From CAZPGL01 sp964586175 (lineage in GTDB: Bacteria > Actinomycetota > Acidimicrobiia > Acidimicrobiales > MedAcidi-G1): DNA of 64,000 bases. Below the pieces are notes generated by a model that made no database searches, had not been told where the DNA came from, and saw only the letters and a program-made list of their open reading frames with translations. Location: NCBI GenBank assembly GCA_964586175.1, contig CAZPGL010000004.1:47806-111805 (forward strand), written 5' to 3'. Of this stretch, positions 11,022 to 19,806 are shown one piece after another. The translations under genes were made by a program, and so were the position numbers. Numbering within the stretch: position 1 is the stretch's first letter; each line of letters opens with the position of its first letter.

Positions 11022-12277
11022 CGGAGCTTCTCCAGGAGGTAATCGGTGACGGCGGTACGCGGCACGGCCTGTTGGCCGACGTCACCCCGCAGGTCCCGCA
11101 CGGTAACGGTGTCGGCGGCCACCTCGTCGGCCCCGACGATGAGCGCCCAGGCGGCACCGCTGCGGTCGGCCGCCTTCATCTGGGCCTTCATCGAACGGTC
11201 GTCCCACGAGCGGTCGCACCGGACACCGGCCCGGCGCAGCGAATCGGACAGCACGAGGGCGGCGTCGCCGCCAGTGGTGTCGACCACGAACACGTCGACG
11301 ACGGCCTCCGGTGGGGAGAAGGCACCCTCGGCGTCGCAGGCCAGCAGCGTGCGGTCGAGCCCAAGGGCGAACCCGACCCCGGGGGTGGGCGGACCACCAA
11401 GGTCCTCGGCCAGACCGTCGTAGCGACCCCCGCCGCCCACCGCGTTCTGGGCCGCGTCGATCGCCGAGGCGGCGAACTCGAAGGTGGTGCGCACGTAGTA
11501 GTCGAGGCCACGGACCAGGCGGGGGTTCACCGTGTACGGCACCCCCAGGGCGTCGAGGCCGGCCCGGACCTGGTCGAAGTGGGCGGCGGCGTCGTCGGCC
11601 AGGTGGTCGAGCATCGACGGTGCGGTTGCGACGGCGGCGGCGTCGTCGGGCCGCTTCGAATCCAGTACCCGCAGCGGGTTGACCTGGAGGGTGGCCCGCG
11701 ACTCATCGCTGAGCGCATCGTGGTGGGCGGCGAAGTGGGTCCGCAGAGCCTCGACATAGCGGGTCCGGTCGTCGGCATTGCCCAACGAGTTGATCACCAG
11801 GTCGACCTGACGCAGGCCCAGCCGTTCGTAGAACCGCCACGCCAGGGCGATGACCTCGACGTCGAGATGGGCGTCCTCAGGGCCCAGTGCTTCGACCCCG
11901 ATCTGGTCGAACTGGCGGAACCGGCCCTTCTGGGCCCGCTCGTACCGGAAGTTGGGCCCGGCGTACCAGGCCTTGAACGGCAACGATGGGCGGTGTTCTG
12001 CGTAGGCCCGCACGACCGACGCCGTCTGTTCGGGGCGCAGGGCGATGTGCCGTCCCCCCTTGTCCTCGAAGTCGTACATCTCCTTTTGCACCACGTCGGT
12101 GGCGTCGCCGAGACGGCGGAACACCTCGACGTGTTCGAACATCGGCGGGATGACCTGGGTGTACCCGGCACCGCCCACGACATCGGCGAACACCTCGACC
12201 AGGGTCCGCCACCGGGCCGAGTCCGGCCACATGATGTCGCGCGTGCCCTTGGGGGCTCGGAAGGTCGGATCGGCCAC
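11018..12277 (-). CDS. hisS: Histidyl-tRNA synthetase
   Basis: Class II synthetase, 419 residues: PKGTRDIMWP at the N-terminus, motif 2 around GPNFRYERAQKGRFRQFDQIGVE (split here as family signature), the RGLDYYVRTTFEF histidine motif and GGGGRYDGL, and a C-terminal anticodon domain. I take GTG at 12277 as the start because TAGTCT lies 8 bases upstream. A TTG at 12286 would overlap that hexamer by one base. First gene of the hisS-aspS operon. Confidence 0.94.
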   Translation of the reverse strand: MADPTFRAPKGTRDIMWPDSARWRTLVEVFADVVGGAGYTQVIPPMFEHVEVFRRLGDATDVVQKEMYDFEDKGGRHIALRPEQTASVVRAYAEHRPSLPFKAWYAGPNFRYERAQKGRFRQFDQIGVEALGPEDAHLDVEVIALAWRFYERLGLRQVDLVINSLGNADDRTRYVEALRTHFAAHHDALSDESRATLQVNPLRVLDSKRPDDAAAVATAPSMLDHLADDAAAHFDQVRAGLDALGVPYTVNPRLVRGLDYYVRTTFEFAASAIDAAQNAVGGGGRYDGLAEDLGGPPTPGVGFALGLDRTLLACDAEGAFSPPEAVVDVFVVDTTGGDAALVLSDSLRRAGVRCDRSWDDRSMKAQMKAADRSGAAWALIVGADEVAADTVTVRDLRGDVGQQAVPRTAVTDYLLEKLR

Positions 12278-12285
12278 GAGAGGCA

Positions 12286-12291
12286 AGACTA
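12286..12291 (-). promoter_or_regulatory. -10 element TAGTCT for hisS
   Basis: TANNNT hexamer 8 bases before the hisS GTG. It decides between the GTG at 12277 and the TTG at 12286. Confidence 0.5.
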
Positions 12292-12322
12292 CCGCTGCCG
12301 CCCCGGCCGCGGGGGCGCCGAT

Positions 12323-14545
12323 TCAGCCGCCGCGGCCCGGCACCACCCGGTAGACGTCGTACACCGAGTCGATGTCTCGGATGATGCGGATCAGGGTTTC
12401 CAGGTGCGCGGGGTCGCCCAGCTCGAACTCGAACTTCAACCGGGCCACGTGGTCGGCCCCGCTGGTGGCGCTCGACGTGTTGAGCACGTTGACCCGGTGG
12501 TCGGCCAGCACGTTCACGATGTCGCGCAGCAACAGCTGGCGGTCGAGGGCCTTGACCTCCAGGGCGGCGACGAAGCGGGCCGATGTCTGTTCGTCCCACT
12601 CGACGTCGATGAGGCGGTCGGGCTGCCCGGCGGACAGCGACACGGCGTTTGCGCAGTCGGTTCGATGCACGGTGACGCCACGACCCCGGGTGACGAACCC
12701 CATGATCTCGTCGGGCGGCACCGGGGTACAGCAGCGCGACAGACGGACCATCAGGTCGTCGAGACCCTCGACGTGCACGCCGACCGACCCGGGGTCGCGG
12801 CGACGCGACCGGGGTTGGAGGGCGGTGATCGGCAGCCGGTCGACCTCGTCAGGATCGAGATCACCCCGGGCCTTCTCGACACGACCGACGACCGAACGGG
12901 CCGACACGTGGTGTTCGCCGATGGCCGCGTGCAGGGCGTCGAGGTCGTGGTAGTTGAGTCCTTCGGCGACCCCGGCCAGCAGGTCGCCGTCGAGGGTCTC
13001 CTTGATCGGCAGCCCAGCCCGGCGCAACTCGGCCACCAGCGCCTCGTGCCCCTGGTCGATGGCCTCGGCGCGGCGCTCCTTCGAGTACCAGTGGCGGATC
13101 TTGTTGGCCGCCCGGTGGCTGGCCACGAACTGCAGCCAGTCGCGGCTCGGGCCGGCGTCACCCTGCTTGGAGGTGACGATCTCGACCGTTTCACCCGATT
13201 CCAGCCGGGTGTCGAGCGGCACCAGACGGCCCCCGACCCGGGCGCCGACGCAGGAATGCCCGATCTCGGTGTGGACCGTGTAGGCGAAGTCGACGGGCGT
13301 GGCGCCGATGGGGAGGGTGATGACCCGACCCTGCGGGGTGAAGACGTACACCTCGTCCTGTTCGAGGTCGGTCTTGAGGTTGGCCATGAAGGCCCCGGGG
13401 TCGGTGGTCTCCTCCTGCCACTCGACGATGCGGTTCAGCCACGCCATCTCGTCGGACGGGGCGGCACCCTTGTAGTCCCAGTGGGCGGCCACCCCGTGCT
13501 CGGCCCGATGATGCATGTCGAACGTGCGGATCTGGAACTCGACCTGCTTGCCCTGCGGACCGATGACCGTGGTGTGCAGCGACTGGTAGAGGTTGAACTT
13601 GGGCATCGCCACGTAGTCCTTGAACCGCCCCTGAACCGGCTTCCAGACGGCGTGGATGGACCCGAGCGCCGCGTAGCAGTCGCGTACGTTCTCGACGATG
13701 ACCCGGACACCCACCAGATCGTGGATCTCCTCGAACGACCGTCCCTTGACGATCATCTTCTCGTAGATGCTCCAGAGGTGCTTGGGCCGTCCGGTCACCT
13801 CGGCTTTCACGCCCAGGTCCTTGAGCTGACCCTCGACCTCGCCGATCATCTGGGTGAGGTACAGGTCGCGCTCGGGGGAACGATCCTGGACCATCTGGTC
13901 GATCTGGCTGTACCGCTTCGGGTGCAGGGTGGCGAGGGCCAGATCTTCGAGCTGCACCTTGACCTCCTCCATGCCGAGCCGGTGGGCCAGCGGGGCGTAG
14001 ATGTCGAGGGTCTCCCGGGCCGTGCGCTGCTGCTTGTGGTCGGGCAGGGCGGCCAGGGTGCGCATGTTGTGGAGCCGGTCGGCCAGCTTGATGATCAGCA
14101 CCCGCAGGTCCTTGGCCAGGGCCACCAGCATCTTGCGCATGCTGGCCGCCTGCTGGTCCTCCTTCGAGTCGAACGAGAGCCGGTCCAGCTTGGTGACCCC
14201 GTCGACGATCATGGCGACATCGGGTCCGAAGTCCCGTTCGAGGTCGGCCAACTCGATCGACGTGTCCTCTACGGCATCGTGCAGCAAGGCGGCGGCGATG
14301 GTGACGTCGTCGAGTCCCTGGCGGGCCACGATGGTGGCCACCGACATCGGATGGTGGATGTACGGCTCACCTGACTTGCGGGTCTGGCCTTCGTGGGCAG
14401 ACAGCGCCACCTGGTAGGCCCGCTCGATGAGGCTGGCATCCCGCGCCCGGTGCCGCTCGCGGAACGCGGTCAGCAGGGTCGAGGTCTCCTCGACGGTGCG
14501 TTCGGGCCGTCGCCGCCACGGCAGGACCCGGCGGACGGCGACCAC
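12323..14545 (-). CDS. relA: Bifunctional (p)ppGpp synthetase/hydrolase (RelA/SpoT, Rel)
   Basis: Makes and degrades the stringent-response alarmone. 740 residues in the full Rel order: HD hydrolase domain with HDAVEDT (His89-Asp90, Glu93-Asp94) intact, synthetase domain (GRPKHLWSIYEKM, NLYQSLHTTVIGP, EIQIRT-like FQIRTF), TGS domain (VYVFTPQGRVITLP), a zinc-finger/helical region and C-terminal ACT. Both active sites look complete. GTG at 14545 has AGGAGG 8 bases upstream, and that site lies inside a 20-codon leader ORF that stops one base before it. Confidence 0.96.
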   Translation of the reverse strand: MVAVRRVLPWRRRPERTVEETSTLLTAFRERHRARDASLIERAYQVALSAHEGQTRKSGEPYIHHPMSVATIVARQGLDDVTIAAALLHDAVEDTSIELADLERDFGPDVAMIVDGVTKLDRLSFDSKEDQQAASMRKMLVALAKDLRVLIIKLADRLHNMRTLAALPDHKQQRTARETLDIYAPLAHRLGMEEVKVQLEDLALATLHPKRYSQIDQMVQDRSPERDLYLTQMIGEVEGQLKDLGVKAEVTGRPKHLWSIYEKMIVKGRSFEEIHDLVGVRVIVENVRDCYAALGSIHAVWKPVQGRFKDYVAMPKFNLYQSLHTTVIGPQGKQVEFQIRTFDMHHRAEHGVAAHWDYKGAAPSDEMAWLNRIVEWQEETTDPGAFMANLKTDLEQDEVYVFTPQGRVITLPIGATPVDFAYTVHTEIGHSCVGARVGGRLVPLDTRLESGETVEIVTSKQGDAGPSRDWLQFVASHRAANKIRHWYSKERRAEAIDQGHEALVAELRRAGLPIKETLDGDLLAGVAEGLNYHDLDALHAAIGEHHVSARSVVGRVEKARGDLDPDEVDRLPITALQPRSRRRDPGSVGVHVEGLDDLMVRLSRCCTPVPPDEIMGFVTRGRGVTVHRTDCANAVSLSAGQPDRLIDVEWDEQTSARFVAALEVKALDRQLLLRDIVNVLADHRVNVLNTSSATSGADHVARLKFEFELGDPAHLETLIRIIRDIDSVYDVYRVVPGRGG

Positions 14546-14546
14546 C

Positions 14547-14609
14547 TCAGCGGCCTCCTGGGGCCGACTCGTCGTGCGTCGTGCGCCGTCGGCGTCCTGG
14601 GTCCTTCAT
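14547..14609 (-). CDS. 20-codon leaderless leader ORF upstream of relA
   Basis: ATG at 14609, TGA ending at 14547, one base before the relA GTG. The peptide starts MKDPGRRRR and is rich in Arg, Gly and Pro, without a run of one amino acid typical of an attenuator. TACCGT lies 6 bases upstream of its ATG, so its own start would be leaderless. The relA Shine-Dalgarno AGGAGG overlaps its last codons, so ribosomes finishing the leader would sit on the relA initiation region. I infer translational coupling; expression is not shown by the sequence. Confidence 0.55.
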   Translation of the reverse strand: MKDPGRRRRTTHDESAPGGR

Positions 14610-14615
14610 GGCTCC

Positions 14616-14621
14616 ACGGTA
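14616..14621 (-). promoter_or_regulatory. -10 element TACCGT for leader ORF/relA
   Basis: TANNNT 6 bases upstream of the leader ORF ATG. It places the transcription start at or next to that ATG, about 60 bases before the relA GTG. Confidence 0.5.
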
Positions 14622-14647
14622 CCGCCCCGGCCGACTGGCCGACCGGC

Positions 14648-15748
14648 TCAGCGGCGCCGCTTCTTGCGGGGGCGGGGCGGAACACCGCCCGCCGGGCGGG
14701 GGGCAGGGGCCGGTCGGCGCCGGGCCGGCCCGGCGCTGCGGTCGGCGACCCGCTGGTCGGGCACCGCGGCGTCCTGGCGGGTGATGGCCCGGGTGCCGGC
14801 GGCCTCGACGCCCCGACCGGTCAGTTTGTCGTCGATCTGGCGCCAGCGGGGCTCCCGGGACTTCAGCAACGACACCAGCGACGACGCCAGGAACAGCGAC
14901 GAGTACGAGCCGACCACAATGCCGATCAGCAACGCCACGGCGAACTCCTGCAGGGACGTGGCGCCCAGGATCAGCGACCCGACGACCAGCAGCGAGAGCA
15001 CGGGAAGAGCCGAGGTGATCGACGTGTTGATCGACCGCATCGCGACCCGGTTGAGCCCCAGGTTCATGAGCTCGGCGTAGCGGAATCGTTCGGTGGCTCC
15101 GAGGCGACCGGTGATCTCTCGCACCTTGTCGTAGACGACGATGGTGTCGTAGAGCGAGTACCCCATGATGGTCAGGAAGGCGATGACGGTCGCCGGGGTG
15201 ACCTCGAACTGGAACAGCGAGTACACCCCGACGCTCACGACGATGTCGTGGGCCACCGCCGCCAGGGCACCGGCGGCCATCTTCCATTCGAGGCGCACCG
15301 TGATGTACAGGGCGACGATGACGAAGAACACGACGAGGGCCCGCACCGCTTTGTCGGTGACCTCGTCGCCCCAGGTCGGACCGACCTGTTCGAAGGTCTC
15401 GACGGGCCCCAACGCCGCGGTCAATGCGTCCCGGATCTCGTCGGCTACCGCTGGATCGTCGACGTCGGACCGGATGCGGATGACCTCGTCATCGACGGTC
15501 TGGATACGGGCGTCGTCGGCACCGAACCCGGCCATCACGGAACGGGCGTCGGCCACCGAGGCGTCGGGCGCCCGGACCTCGAACGACGTACCACCTTCGA
15601 AGTCGATGCCCAGGTTGACGCCGCGCACGGCGAACGACCCGACGCTCACCAGCACGGCCACCGCCGACACGATGACGGCGCGGCGCCACAGCTTGGGGAA
15701 GTCGACGGGAGCCTCGCCGGCGTACAACTTGCGGAGGGTGCCGATCAT
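14648..15748 (-). CDS. secF: Protein translocase subunit SecF
   Basis: Membrane partner of SecD in Sec export, driving late translocation with the proton motive force. 366 residues: N-terminal TM, periplasmic domain beginning GIDFEGGTSFEVRAP (the SecF signature), then five TM helices with VTPATVIAFLTIMGYSLYDTIVVYD and RSINTSITSALPVL. The C-terminus is a long basic cytosolic tail ending KKRRR. ATG at 15748 overlaps secD by 4 bases. Confidence 0.95.
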   Translation of the reverse strand: MIGTLRKLYAGEAPVDFPKLWRRAVIVSAVAVLVSVGSFAVRGVNLGIDFEGGTSFEVRAPDASVADARSVMAGFGADDARIQTVDDEVIRIRSDVDDPAVADEIRDALTAALGPVETFEQVGPTWGDEVTDKAVRALVVFFVIVALYITVRLEWKMAAGALAAVAHDIVVSVGVYSLFQFEVTPATVIAFLTIMGYSLYDTIVVYDKVREITGRLGATERFRYAELMNLGLNRVAMRSINTSITSALPVLSLLVVGSLILGATSLQEFAVALLIGIVVGSYSSLFLASSLVSLLKSREPRWRQIDDKLTGRGVEAAGTRAITRQDAAVPDQRVADRSAGPARRRPAPAPRPAGGVPPRPRKKRRR

Positions 15749-17250
15749 GGGCCCTCCCCCTGACGGGCGACGGCACCGCCGACCGCGCCGGCCGCCGGCA
15801 GCCCGAAACGCTGCGGGTGATCGGCAAACCAGTTGGTGTGGGACAGGGCCCGGATCATCGGACCCATGAAGAAGTAGGTGGCGACAAGGTCGAGGATGGT
15901 GGCCAGCCCCAGGTACAGGGCAAAGCCCCGCACCGCGCCGACGGTCAACCACCACAGCAGGCCGGCCCCGATCAACGAGGCCACATCGGCCTTGACGATG
16001 GTGGAGAAGGCGATCGGGAACGCCCGGTCCACCGACGACCGTGCCGTGCGACCGTCGCGGATGTCCTCCTTCAGGTGCTCGAAATACACCACGTTGGAAT
16101 CGACGGACACACCGATCGCCACGATGATGCCGGTCACGCCGGCCAGGGTGAGGGCCAGCCCGGACTGGGTGCCCAGATGGGCGATCATCGCCCACAGCAG
16201 CGAACCGGACACCCCGAGGCTGAGCAGGGCCACCACGCCGAGGAGCCGGTAGTAGGCGACGATGAACAGGGCCACGGCCAACAGGCCGATGATGCCGGCG
16301 ATGACTCCGGCGTCGAGCGAATCCTCGCCGATGGTCGCCGACACCACCCGGGTGTTCTCGGCGACCAGCTCGACGGGGAGGGCGCCGTACCGCAGGGCCA
16401 ACGCCGTGTCCTCCGCCCCCTGCTTGTCGTACGAGCCGGAAATGAGGATGGCCTGGCGGTCGAACTCGGGAGCCAGGATCTGCGGGGCGGTGACCACCTG
16501 CCCGTCGAGCACGATGGCCACCTGGCCGTTGCTGAAGCCGCGTTGGACGGGACAGGCCGCGGTCCCGACGTAACACTCGGCAGCGATGGTGTTGAAGGCG
16601 TCGATGCCGGTGGCCCCGCTCTTCATGGTGAGCGACACCTTCCATTCGAAGTCCAGGAAGTCGGCGTCGGCGTTCTCGAGCCCGTCGCCGGTGAGGATGG
16701 TCGGACCCAGCACCAGGCGGTCGCCGCTGTACTCGCTCGGCAGGACGACGAAATCCTCGGCGTGGTCGTCCTCGGGTTCGGTGGTGCCGAGCGCTCCGAC
16801 CGCGGGAACCACCGCCCCCTCGTCGGCCCACAGCACGGCGCACGAGGCCGGAGCGACCGGTGCCACACCCTGCGCGGTGGACGGCTCTACCGCGACGATC
16901 GCCCCCAGGTTGTCGCACACCGGTCGGAACCGCAGCTCGGCCGTGGTGCCCACCAGCTCAAGGGCCCGCTCCTGGTCGTCGACGCCGGGCAGCGAGACCA
17001 GCACGCCGTCGGCGGTACGCGAGATCTCCGGCTCGGCGACCCCGAGGCCGTCGACCCGGGCCCGGATGATCTCCACCGCCTGGTCGAGCATCTCCTCATC
17101 GGCCTCCTCGACGGCGGTCAGCCGGACCGACACGCCACCTTGGAGATCGAGACCCAGGAGGGGCTCGTTGTCCCACAGCACGGTCAAGACCGCCGCCCCC
17201 AGCGAAACCAAGAGGATCCCGACGAGGTAGACCTTCTGACGACGTGGCAT
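15745..17250 (-). CDS. secD: Protein translocase subunit SecD
   Basis: 501 residues. N-terminal TM, then LGLDLQGGVSVRL, the extracytoplasmic P1 head (RARVDGLGVAEPEISR) and a C-terminal half of about five TM helices including GVTGIIVAIGVSVDSNVVYFEH and RAFPIAFSTIVKADVASLIGAGLLW-type segments. ATG at 17250 is chosen because it immediately precedes PRRQKVYLVGILL, the first TM; longer readings are arginine-rich noise. yajC-secD-secF form one operon, with 29 bases between yajC and secD. Confidence 0.95.
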   Translation of the reverse strand: MPRRQKVYLVGILLVSLGAAVLTVLWDNEPLLGLDLQGGVSVRLTAVEEADEEMLDQAVEIIRARVDGLGVAEPEISRTADGVLVSLPGVDDQERALELVGTTAELRFRPVCDNLGAIVAVEPSTAQGVAPVAPASCAVLWADEGAVVPAVGALGTTEPEDDHAEDFVVLPSEYSGDRLVLGPTILTGDGLENADADFLDFEWKVSLTMKSGATGIDAFNTIAAECYVGTAACPVQRGFSNGQVAIVLDGQVVTAPQILAPEFDRQAILISGSYDKQGAEDTALALRYGALPVELVAENTRVVSATIGEDSLDAGVIAGIIGLLAVALFIVAYYRLLGVVALLSLGVSGSLLWAMIAHLGTQSGLALTLAGVTGIIVAIGVSVDSNVVYFEHLKEDIRDGRTARSSVDRAFPIAFSTIVKADVASLIGAGLLWWLTVGAVRGFALYLGLATILDLVATYFFMGPMIRALSHTNWFADHPQRFGLPAAGAVGGAVARQGEGP

Positions 17251-17279
17251 GGGCGGCGAGGAGCGGGCGTCGGACCCGG

Positions 17280-17597
17280 TCAGTCCTCGATTGGCGAGTC
17301 GCCGTCGGCATCGAGCTCCGGCGCAGTGTCCTCGTCGTCGACGACCGGGTCGTTGAACCGCCGGTCCACCGCGGTACGGAGCACCTTGAGTTCGAGCCCT
17401 TCGGCCACCTCGAGCCACAGCACGTCGTCCTCGACCTCGTTGACCACGCCGAACAGCCCGGAGTTGAGCATCACCTCGTCGCCGGCGCCGATGGACGCCA
17501 CGAGGTTGGCCTGCTCCCGCATCTTCTTCTGCTGGGGACGGATCATGACGAAGTACATGAGCCCGAAGATCAGGATGAGCGGCAGGAACGCGGACAT
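17280..17597 (-). CDS. yajC: Sec translocase accessory subunit YajC
   Basis: Single-pass membrane protein of the SecDF-YajC complex, 105 residues. It has FLPLILIFGLMYFVMIRPQQKKMRE at the N-terminus (TM plus the RPQQKK signature), then VASIGAGDEVMLNSGLFGVV and an acidic tail. A Shine-Dalgarno-like AGAGGT precedes the ATG at 17597. TAGGCT at 17638-17643 could start a leader of about 30-40 bases, so this is one of the few SD-led operon heads here. Confidence 0.93.
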   Translation of the reverse strand: MSAFLPLILIFGLMYFVMIRPQQKKMREQANLVASIGAGDEVMLNSGLFGVVNEVEDDVLWLEVAEGLELKVLRTAVDRRFNDPVVDDEDTAPELDADGDSPIED

Positions 17598-17637
17598 GAG
17601 TGGAGGACCTCTGTGAACACGGGGACGGACCGGCGCA

Positions 17638-17643
17638 AGCCTA
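17638..17643 (-). promoter_or_regulatory. -10 element TAGGCT for yajC-secD-secF
   Basis: TANNNT 40 bases upstream of the yajC ATG, in the 63-base gap after tgt. Unlike most heads here it leaves a leader that contains a Shine-Dalgarno-like site. Confidence 0.35.
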
Positions 17644-17660
17644 GGCCCGGTACAGCCGGA

Positions 17661-18770
17661 TCAGCCCCAGACGTCGAGCGTCTCGGCCCGGAACGCCTCG
17701 AACCGGCCCTCGTCGATGGCGGCCCGGAGCCGATCGACGAAGGCGAACAGCCACGCCAGGTTGTGGAGGGTGAGCAGGCGCCGTCCCGTCGGTTCGTCGG
17801 TCATGAGCAGATGACGCAGGTACCCCCGACTCCACGCTGCGGCCGGGCTCTCGGGGAACCCGGGGTCGAGGGGCAGATCGTCGTCGGCGTACCGGGCGTT
17901 GCGCAGGTTGAGCCGTCCGGCGGTGGTCAACACCGTGCCGTGGCGGGCGTGCCTGGTGGGCAGCACACAGTCGAACATGTCGACGCCGCGGCCCACCACC
18001 TCGACCAGCCCTGCCGGGTCACCCAACCCCATGAAGTACCGGGGCTGATCGGCTGGCAGCCGGTCGGTGACGGCGCCCAGCGGGTCCAGCATCTCGTCGC
18101 GGGTCTCGCCGACGCTCAGCCCACCGACGGCGTAGCCGTCGAACCCCACCTCCAGCGTGCGCTCGGCACTCTCGATCCGGAGGGCGGTGTCGGTGCCGCC
18201 CTGGACGATGCCGAACTGGCTCTGGCGGTCGGCGGCGTCGGGGTGGTCGAGGAAGGCCCGCCGCCCCCGGGCGGCCCAGGCCGCCGTACGGTCCACGGCG
18301 TCACGTAGGGCCCCACTCGGCGCCGGGAGGGCCGGGCACACGTCGAGCACCATCTGGACGTCAGCCCCCAGGTCGGCCTGGATGTCGACCGCCCCCTCCG
18401 GGGTCAGCCGGTGGGTGGATCCGTCGTAGGTCGAACGGAACACGGCACCGTCCTCGTCCACCTTGGGCTGCAGCGAGAAGATCTGGTAGCCGCCCGAGTC
18501 GGTGAGGGTCAGCCCATCCCATGCCGCGAACCGGCCTAGCCCTCCGAGGCGGCGCACCACGTCGGCACCCGGCCGCAGCATCAGGTGGTACGTGTTGCCC
18601 AACACGACCTCGGCCCCGAGGTCCGCCAGGTCGACCGAGGAGAGGTGCCGGACGGCCCCCCGGGTACCGACCGGCATGAAACACGGTGTCCGGAAGCGGC
18701 CCCCGGCCACCTCGACCTCACCGGTGCGGGCCCCGCCGTCGGACGACCTGCCGTGGAAGACGGCCCTCAT
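17661..18770 (-). CDS. tgt: tRNA-guanine transglycosylase
   Basis: Exchanges guanine for preQ1 at the wobble position of GUN-anticodon tRNAs. 369 residues: TPCFMPVGTRGAV, DSGGYQIFSL (catalytic aspartate region), FGIVQGG and YAVGGLSVGE. The usual C-terminal zinc site CxCxxC is altered (around DMFDCVLPTRHARHGT and later segments I see few Cys), though the fold and length fit. ATG at 18770 overlaps the queA stop by 4 bases. Confidence 0.92.
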   Translation of the reverse strand: MRAVFHGRSSDGGARTGEVEVAGGRFRTPCFMPVGTRGAVRHLSSVDLADLGAEVVLGNTYHLMLRPGADVVRRLGGLGRFAAWDGLTLTDSGGYQIFSLQPKVDEDGAVFRSTYDGSTHRLTPEGAVDIQADLGADVQMVLDVCPALPAPSGALRDAVDRTAAWAARGRRAFLDHPDAADRQSQFGIVQGGTDTALRIESAERTLEVGFDGYAVGGLSVGETRDEMLDPLGAVTDRLPADQPRYFMGLGDPAGLVEVVGRGVDMFDCVLPTRHARHGTVLTTAGRLNLRNARYADDDLPLDPGFPESPAAAWSRGYLRHLLMTDEPTGRRLLTLHNLAWLFAFVDRLRAAIDEGRFEAFRAETLDVWG

Positions 18771-19777
18771 CGGGACTCCCCCACCCCGCGGCCGACGAGC
18801 ATGGCGTCGCCGAACGACAGGAACCGGTAACCCTCGGCGAGGGCGCTGGCGTACAACCCCCGCCATCCAGGCCCGTAGTACGCCTCGAGCATGACGAGCA
18901 GGGTGGACCGGGGAAGGTGGTAGTTGGTGAGGAGCACGTCGACCACCTGGAACCGGAACGGCGGCCGGATGAACAGCCTGGTCCGGCCCCGGGGCCCGCA
19001 TCGGACCGCCGACTCGAGGGCCCGGACGGTGGTGGTCCCCACGGCGATGACCCGGTCGGCCTCCCGGCAGGCGTCGAGGGTGGCCGGGGGGACGTCGTAG
19101 GCCTCGGAGTGCATGGTGTGGTCGTCGAGGTCGTCGACGCCGATCGGACGGAACGTGTCGAGGCCCACCACCAGCTCGAGGCGTTCGACCCGGGCACCGG
19201 CGGCCCGGCAACGGTCCAGCAGCGCTTCGGTGAGGTGCAGGCCGGCGGTGGGCGCAGCGGCCGACGCCGCCCGGTCGGCGTACACGGTCTGATAGCGCTC
19301 TGGGTCGGCGAGGTTCGTCGTCAGGTAGGGCGGCAGCGGCATCTCGCCGTGCCGGGCCAGGGCTGCGTCGACCCCGTCCGGGGCCTCGACGTCAACGACC
19401 CGCCGGCCCTCCCCCAGGTCGTCGCCGACCGTCAGTGCCAGATCGGATCCGGCGATCAGCCGGGTACCGGGGACCACCCGCCGGCTGGGCCGCACCAGGG
19501 CCTCCCACTGGCCGGCCGGGTCGTCCCGCTGTTCCAGCAACAGCACCTCGACCTCGCCGCCCGTGGCCTTGCGCAACCGCAGCCGGCCGGGCACGACCCG
19601 GGTGTCGTTGACGACCAGCAGATCACCGGGGCCCACCAGGTCGGGCAGGTCGGCCACCCGGTGGTGGGCGACCCCCTGGCCGAGATCGACCAGCAGACGG
19701 GCCGCGGTCCGGTCGGCCAGTGGCTCCTGGGCGATGGCCGAATCGGGCAGGTCGTAGGCGAAGTCGTCGGGCCGCAT
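18767..19777 (-). CDS. queA: S-adenosylmethionine:tRNA ribosyltransferase-isomerase
   Basis: Adds the cyclopentane ring precursor from SAM to preQ1-tRNA in queuosine synthesis. 336 residues: FAYDLPDSAIAQEPLADR at the N-terminus, LVVNDTRVVPGRL, APTAGLHLTE and LVGLDTFRPI, all QueA signatures. queA-tgt is a two-gene queuosine operon. preQ1 synthesis genes are not in the window. TAGGCT 9 bases before the ATG suggests a leaderless start. Confidence 0.95.
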   Translation of the reverse strand: MRPDDFAYDLPDSAIAQEPLADRTAARLLVDLGQGVAHHRVADLPDLVGPGDLLVVNDTRVVPGRLRLRKATGGEVEVLLLEQRDDPAGQWEALVRPSRRVVPGTRLIAGSDLALTVGDDLGEGRRVVDVEAPDGVDAALARHGEMPLPPYLTTNLADPERYQTVYADRAASAAAPTAGLHLTEALLDRCRAAGARVERLELVVGLDTFRPIGVDDLDDHTMHSEAYDVPPATLDACREADRVIAVGTTTVRALESAVRCGPRGRTRLFIRPPFRFQVVDVLLTNYHLPRSTLLVMLEAYYGPGWRGLYASALAEGYRFLSFGDAMLVGRGVGESR

Positions 19778-19786
19778 CGGCCGTGC

Positions 19787-19792
19787 AGCCTA
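19787..19792 (-). promoter_or_regulatory. -10 element TAGGCT for queA-tgt
   Basis: TANNNT 9 bases upstream of the queA ATG, in the 29-base gap after ruvB. Confidence 0.5.
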
Positions 19793-19806
19793 CGGCCGTG
19801 CCCCGG

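Noticed and set aside
11072..14374. Very long open frame on the plus strand opposite hisS and relA
   Set aside because: GC-rich codon bias keeps antisense frames open. Its product is low-complexity with no domain, while hisS and relA on the other strand carry complete motifs.
14648..16918. Apparent fusion of SecF with a long N-terminal extension
   Set aside because: The extension is a wrong-frame shadow of secD. A clean ATG at 15748 starts secF with a 4-base overlap.
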